Below the pieces are notes generated by a model. It was given only the letters and a program-made list of their open reading frames with translations. It ran no database searches and had not been told where the DNA came from. Shown here piece after piece: positions 7,631-8,901 of a stretch of 8,901 nt of DNA; position 1 is the stretch's first letter, and each line of letters begins with the position of its first letter. The translations under genes were made by a program, and so were the position numbers. Origin of the DNA: Candidatus Brocadiaceae bacterium (GTDB taxonomy: Bacteria > Planctomycetota > Brocadiia > SM23-32); assembly GCA_003551785.1 (NCBI GenBank), contig PUNP01000302.1:1-8901 (forward strand). The letters are read 5' to 3'.

Positions 7631-7828
7631 TTATTGCTGTGTTCTTTCCTCACCTTCTATCCCAATATCACAAAATTCAGGAATACTCATTAGATTAATT
7701 CCCGTAGGAGCATCAAAACCTTTTGCAACAACTAAAGCCTCAATAGGCTAGTTTAATGAGCCATCTCCAATTGTCTATAGTTCAGCTATACTCCAGATAA
7801 AGTTTACTTTTTCTTGGAAGTTGTTCAA
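7631..7828 (-). pseudogene. hsdM N-terminal remnant fused to an unrelated fragment
   Basis: TTG at 7826-7828, preceded by a run of G at 7835-7840, reads NNFQEKVNFIWSIAEL. This is the typical opening of type I methyltransferase HsdM proteins, which normally continue LLRG(P/D)YK and run to about 500 residues. Here TAG (7775-7777) follows directly. The same frame then reads TIGDGSLN, a second TAG (7748-7750), and 38 codons (PIEALVVAKGFDAPTGINLM and onward) to TAA at 7631. The second part is coding-like, but I do not recognise it and it is not the expected HsdM continuation. The simplest reading is an internal deletion joining two genes, followed by decay. Confidence 0.6.
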
Positions 7829-7885
7829 TGTTCGCCCCCCTGATTAATTGGTCTAATTTTATCAGCAGATAGGTATTCATAGCTG

Positions 7886-7918
7886 ATTATAAACAATGTA
7901 ATGGACACATATGTGTCC
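7886..7918 (-). promoter_or_regulatory. Perfect 16-bp palindrome upstream of a possible -10 box
   Basis: GGACACATATGTGTCC at 7903-7918 is a perfect palindrome. Eleven bases downstream on the minus strand is TATAAT (7886-7891), which lies 57 bases before the hsdM-like TTG. The palindrome covers the expected -35 region, where no TTGACA-like hexamer is seen. This suits a regulator-bound operator of the lost type I operon. It has no loop and is not followed by a U run, so it is not a terminator. Confidence 0.4.
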
Positions 7919-7993
7919 TTAAAAGCTTTCACATTATTTTATGTTTTTTGTTAAACCATATAGCGGTTAACCAATCGAACTATGCTGTGATCA

Positions 7994-8149
7994 TCATTCT
8001 CCACTATTATTAAAATGCCTGTTTTCATCCATATCATAATTTGAGTATTCAATATACCTATCCCAAGTGTCTTTCTTAAAATCCTCTGGTTGATCACCAT
8101 AAATCCACCCAAATAAATTACTTATGTTAGCATTGGGGTATCTGAAAAA
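7994..8149 (-). pseudogene. Coding-like fragment in frame behind the DUF4268 stop
   Basis: Directly after the DUF4268 TAG (8150-8152) the same frame is open for 51 codons to TGA at 7994-7996. The product has a natural composition (RYPNANISNLFGWIYGDQP, then EDFKKDTWDRYIEYSNYD). There is no ATG, GTG or TTG until a Met 12 residues from the end, so it cannot be an independent gene as it stands. It is either the C-terminal end of a deleted gene or an extension of the DUF4268 protein cut off by a nonsense mutation. I do not recognise the family. Confidence 0.4.
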
Positions 8150-8901
8150 CTATACACCTTGATTTTTCAAATTTTGGTTTATATCTACCAAAGTTGATTT
8201 AAAAGCCTTCTCCATTCTTGCCATACTATCAACCATAAAAGCTATTATTTCCTCCCACTCTTCCTTTTCATAGAAGTTTACATCTCGCATCACATGCTTT
8301 ATACGGCTGACTTTAACATCATCTAACCTTTCCCATTCAAGTGGTTCTCCAAACTCCGCTTCAATAGTTTCTTTTAAGTTGTAGAGTTTATCATAAATAA
8401 ATTTGTTTTCTTCAGCGATAGGTCTAGCAATATGAACTTCTGTCCTTGCATAATTTTTACCTATTGAAAAGCTGAAACCAACGTTACTCATACCAGCACC
8501 AGCAATTATCCATTGATCCTTGGTGGGATTGACATTCTGGAATAAAGCTGACTTTTTGTTCATTTCATTTAATAGCAACTTCCAAAATTCCATTCTCAAG
8601 TAGTGTATAGATTTTAATTCTTCCTGTGAATCAATGTCTTCCTGTGTTTTATCAGCCATACTGATAATATATTCTTCTGTATCCTTCATCGGGATAATTT
8701 GTTCAACATCCAAGAGCAATTGATCTTCTAATGCATACGGCGTAACCTTAAAGCATTGAATTCTTAATTTATAGTTCATGAGCCATAACACTGTAGAAGT
8801 AACTTCTTTGCGGAAATTACCTGAAACCATAATAATTCTTTGAGTCTGCCCTTTATTTAATTGAATTTCTTCATACTCACTATCATTAAAAAACTCTACC
8901 A
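8150..8901 (-). CDS. DUF4268-family protein, 5' end beyond the window
   Basis: The frame is open from TAG at 8150-8152 to the right edge (249 visible residues), so the Met at 8830 is internal and the true start lies outside. Visible in order, counted from the edge: VEFFNDSEYEEIQLN (1-15), SGNFRKEVTSTVLWL (26-40), IQCFKVTPY (47-55), and the DUF4268 core with AGAGMSNVGFSFSIGKNYAR (133-152) and EFGEPLEWERLDD (182-194). Proteins of this type often carry a nuclease-like N-terminal half (NucS/PD-(D/E)XK type) before DUF4268, but that part cannot be seen here. Function is unknown; the family is common as a stand-alone gene in accessory and defence regions. A 714-base gap of decayed sequence separates it from mod, so it is unlikely to be in the same operon. 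Confidence 0.8.
   Translation of the reverse strand, partial: VEFFNDSEYEEIQLNKGQTQRIIMVSGNFRKEVTSTVLWLMNYKLRIQCFKVTPYALEDQLLLDVEQIIPMKDTEEYIISMADKTQEDIDSQEELKSIHYLRMEFWKLLLNEMNKKSALFQNVNPTKDQWIIAGAGMSNVGFSFSIGKNYARTEVHIARPIAEENKFIYDKLYNLKETIEAEFGEPLEWERLDDVKVSRIKHVMRDVNFYEKEEWEEIIAFMVDSMARMEKAFKSTLVDINQNLKNQGV

Larger units (their letters stand above)
7436..8149. other. Decayed region without an intact gene
   Basis: These 714 bases hold no complete gene. On the minus strand, from right to left, they contain a coding-like fragment continuing the DUF4268 frame (7994-8149), a 16-bp palindrome and a possible -10 box (7886-7918), the first codons of an hsdM gene fused to another fragment with amber stops (7631-7828), and a short frame in another phase (IRAGMRKTQVLQRVT, about 7577-7621). 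The mod promoter region comes last. Nothing convincing is seen on the plus strand. There is no tRNA, transposase, CRISPR array or strong terminator. I read it as the scar of deleted restriction-modification genes. Confidence 0.6.

Noticed and set aside
7861..7887. ATCAGC/GCTGAT inverted arms 15 bases apart in front of the hsdM remnant
   Set aside because: Six-base arms at this spacing are expected by chance in AT-rich DNA, and nothing else supports a function.
7903..7918. The 16-bp palindrome as a transcription terminator
   Set aside because: It has no loop and on the minus strand is followed by ATTACATTG rather than a T run.
8150..8830. Met at 8830 as the start of the DUF4268 gene
   Set aside because: The frame continues open to the window edge with family-like sequence (VEFFNDSEYEEIQ), so this Met is internal.
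1..8901. Insertion sequence, CRISPR array, tRNA or attachment site
   Set aside because: I saw no transposase or integrase motif, no terminal inverted repeats, no regularly spaced repeats and no tRNA-like cloverleaf.

Overview
The window is AT-rich (roughly one third G+C by eye). Every supportable gene lies on the minus strand, so transcription runs from right to left. Strong AAGGAG/GGGGAG-type ribosome binding sites and the low G+C point to a Bacillota (Firmicute, probably clostridial) chromosome. This is an inference, because no species-level marker gene is present. The content is a restriction-modification/defence island in visible turnover.

Right to left: (1) 8150-8901 holds the 3' part of a DUF4268-family gene that runs off the right edge. 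(2) 7436-8149 has no intact gene. It holds a coding-like fragment directly behind the DUF4268 stop, a perfect 16-bp palindrome near a possible promoter, the first 17 codons of a type I methyltransferase gene (hsdM) fused to an unrelated fragment broken by amber codons, and an inverted repeat just upstream of mod. (3) 7435-2799 is an intact type III restriction-modification operon: mod (beta-class adenine methyltransferase) and res (SF2 helicase plus PD-(D/E)XK nuclease), 2 bp apart. (4) 2716-2510 is the C-terminal stub of a type ISP-like restriction-modification protein. It is joined by an ATGA overlap to a small helical, HEPN-like gene (2513-1962). (5) 1924-868 is a DUF4238 gene broken by one extra G in a run of six. 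(6) About 809-741 is a second, shorter copy of the type ISP C-terminus, which leads straight into an unrecognised gene (117-758). The start of one more gene follows and runs off the left edge.

Functionally, Mod and Res should form the methylating and cleaving complex of a type III system. The small genes behind it (HEPN-like, DUF4238, the unrecognised 213-residue gene) are spaced like accessory cargo of a defence island, but their role is unknown. Traces of three restriction-modification types (I, III and ISP-like) within 9 kb suggest repeated replacement. The type ISP 3' end occurs twice, each time directly before a different cargo gene, so it may mark the junction at which cargo was exchanged.
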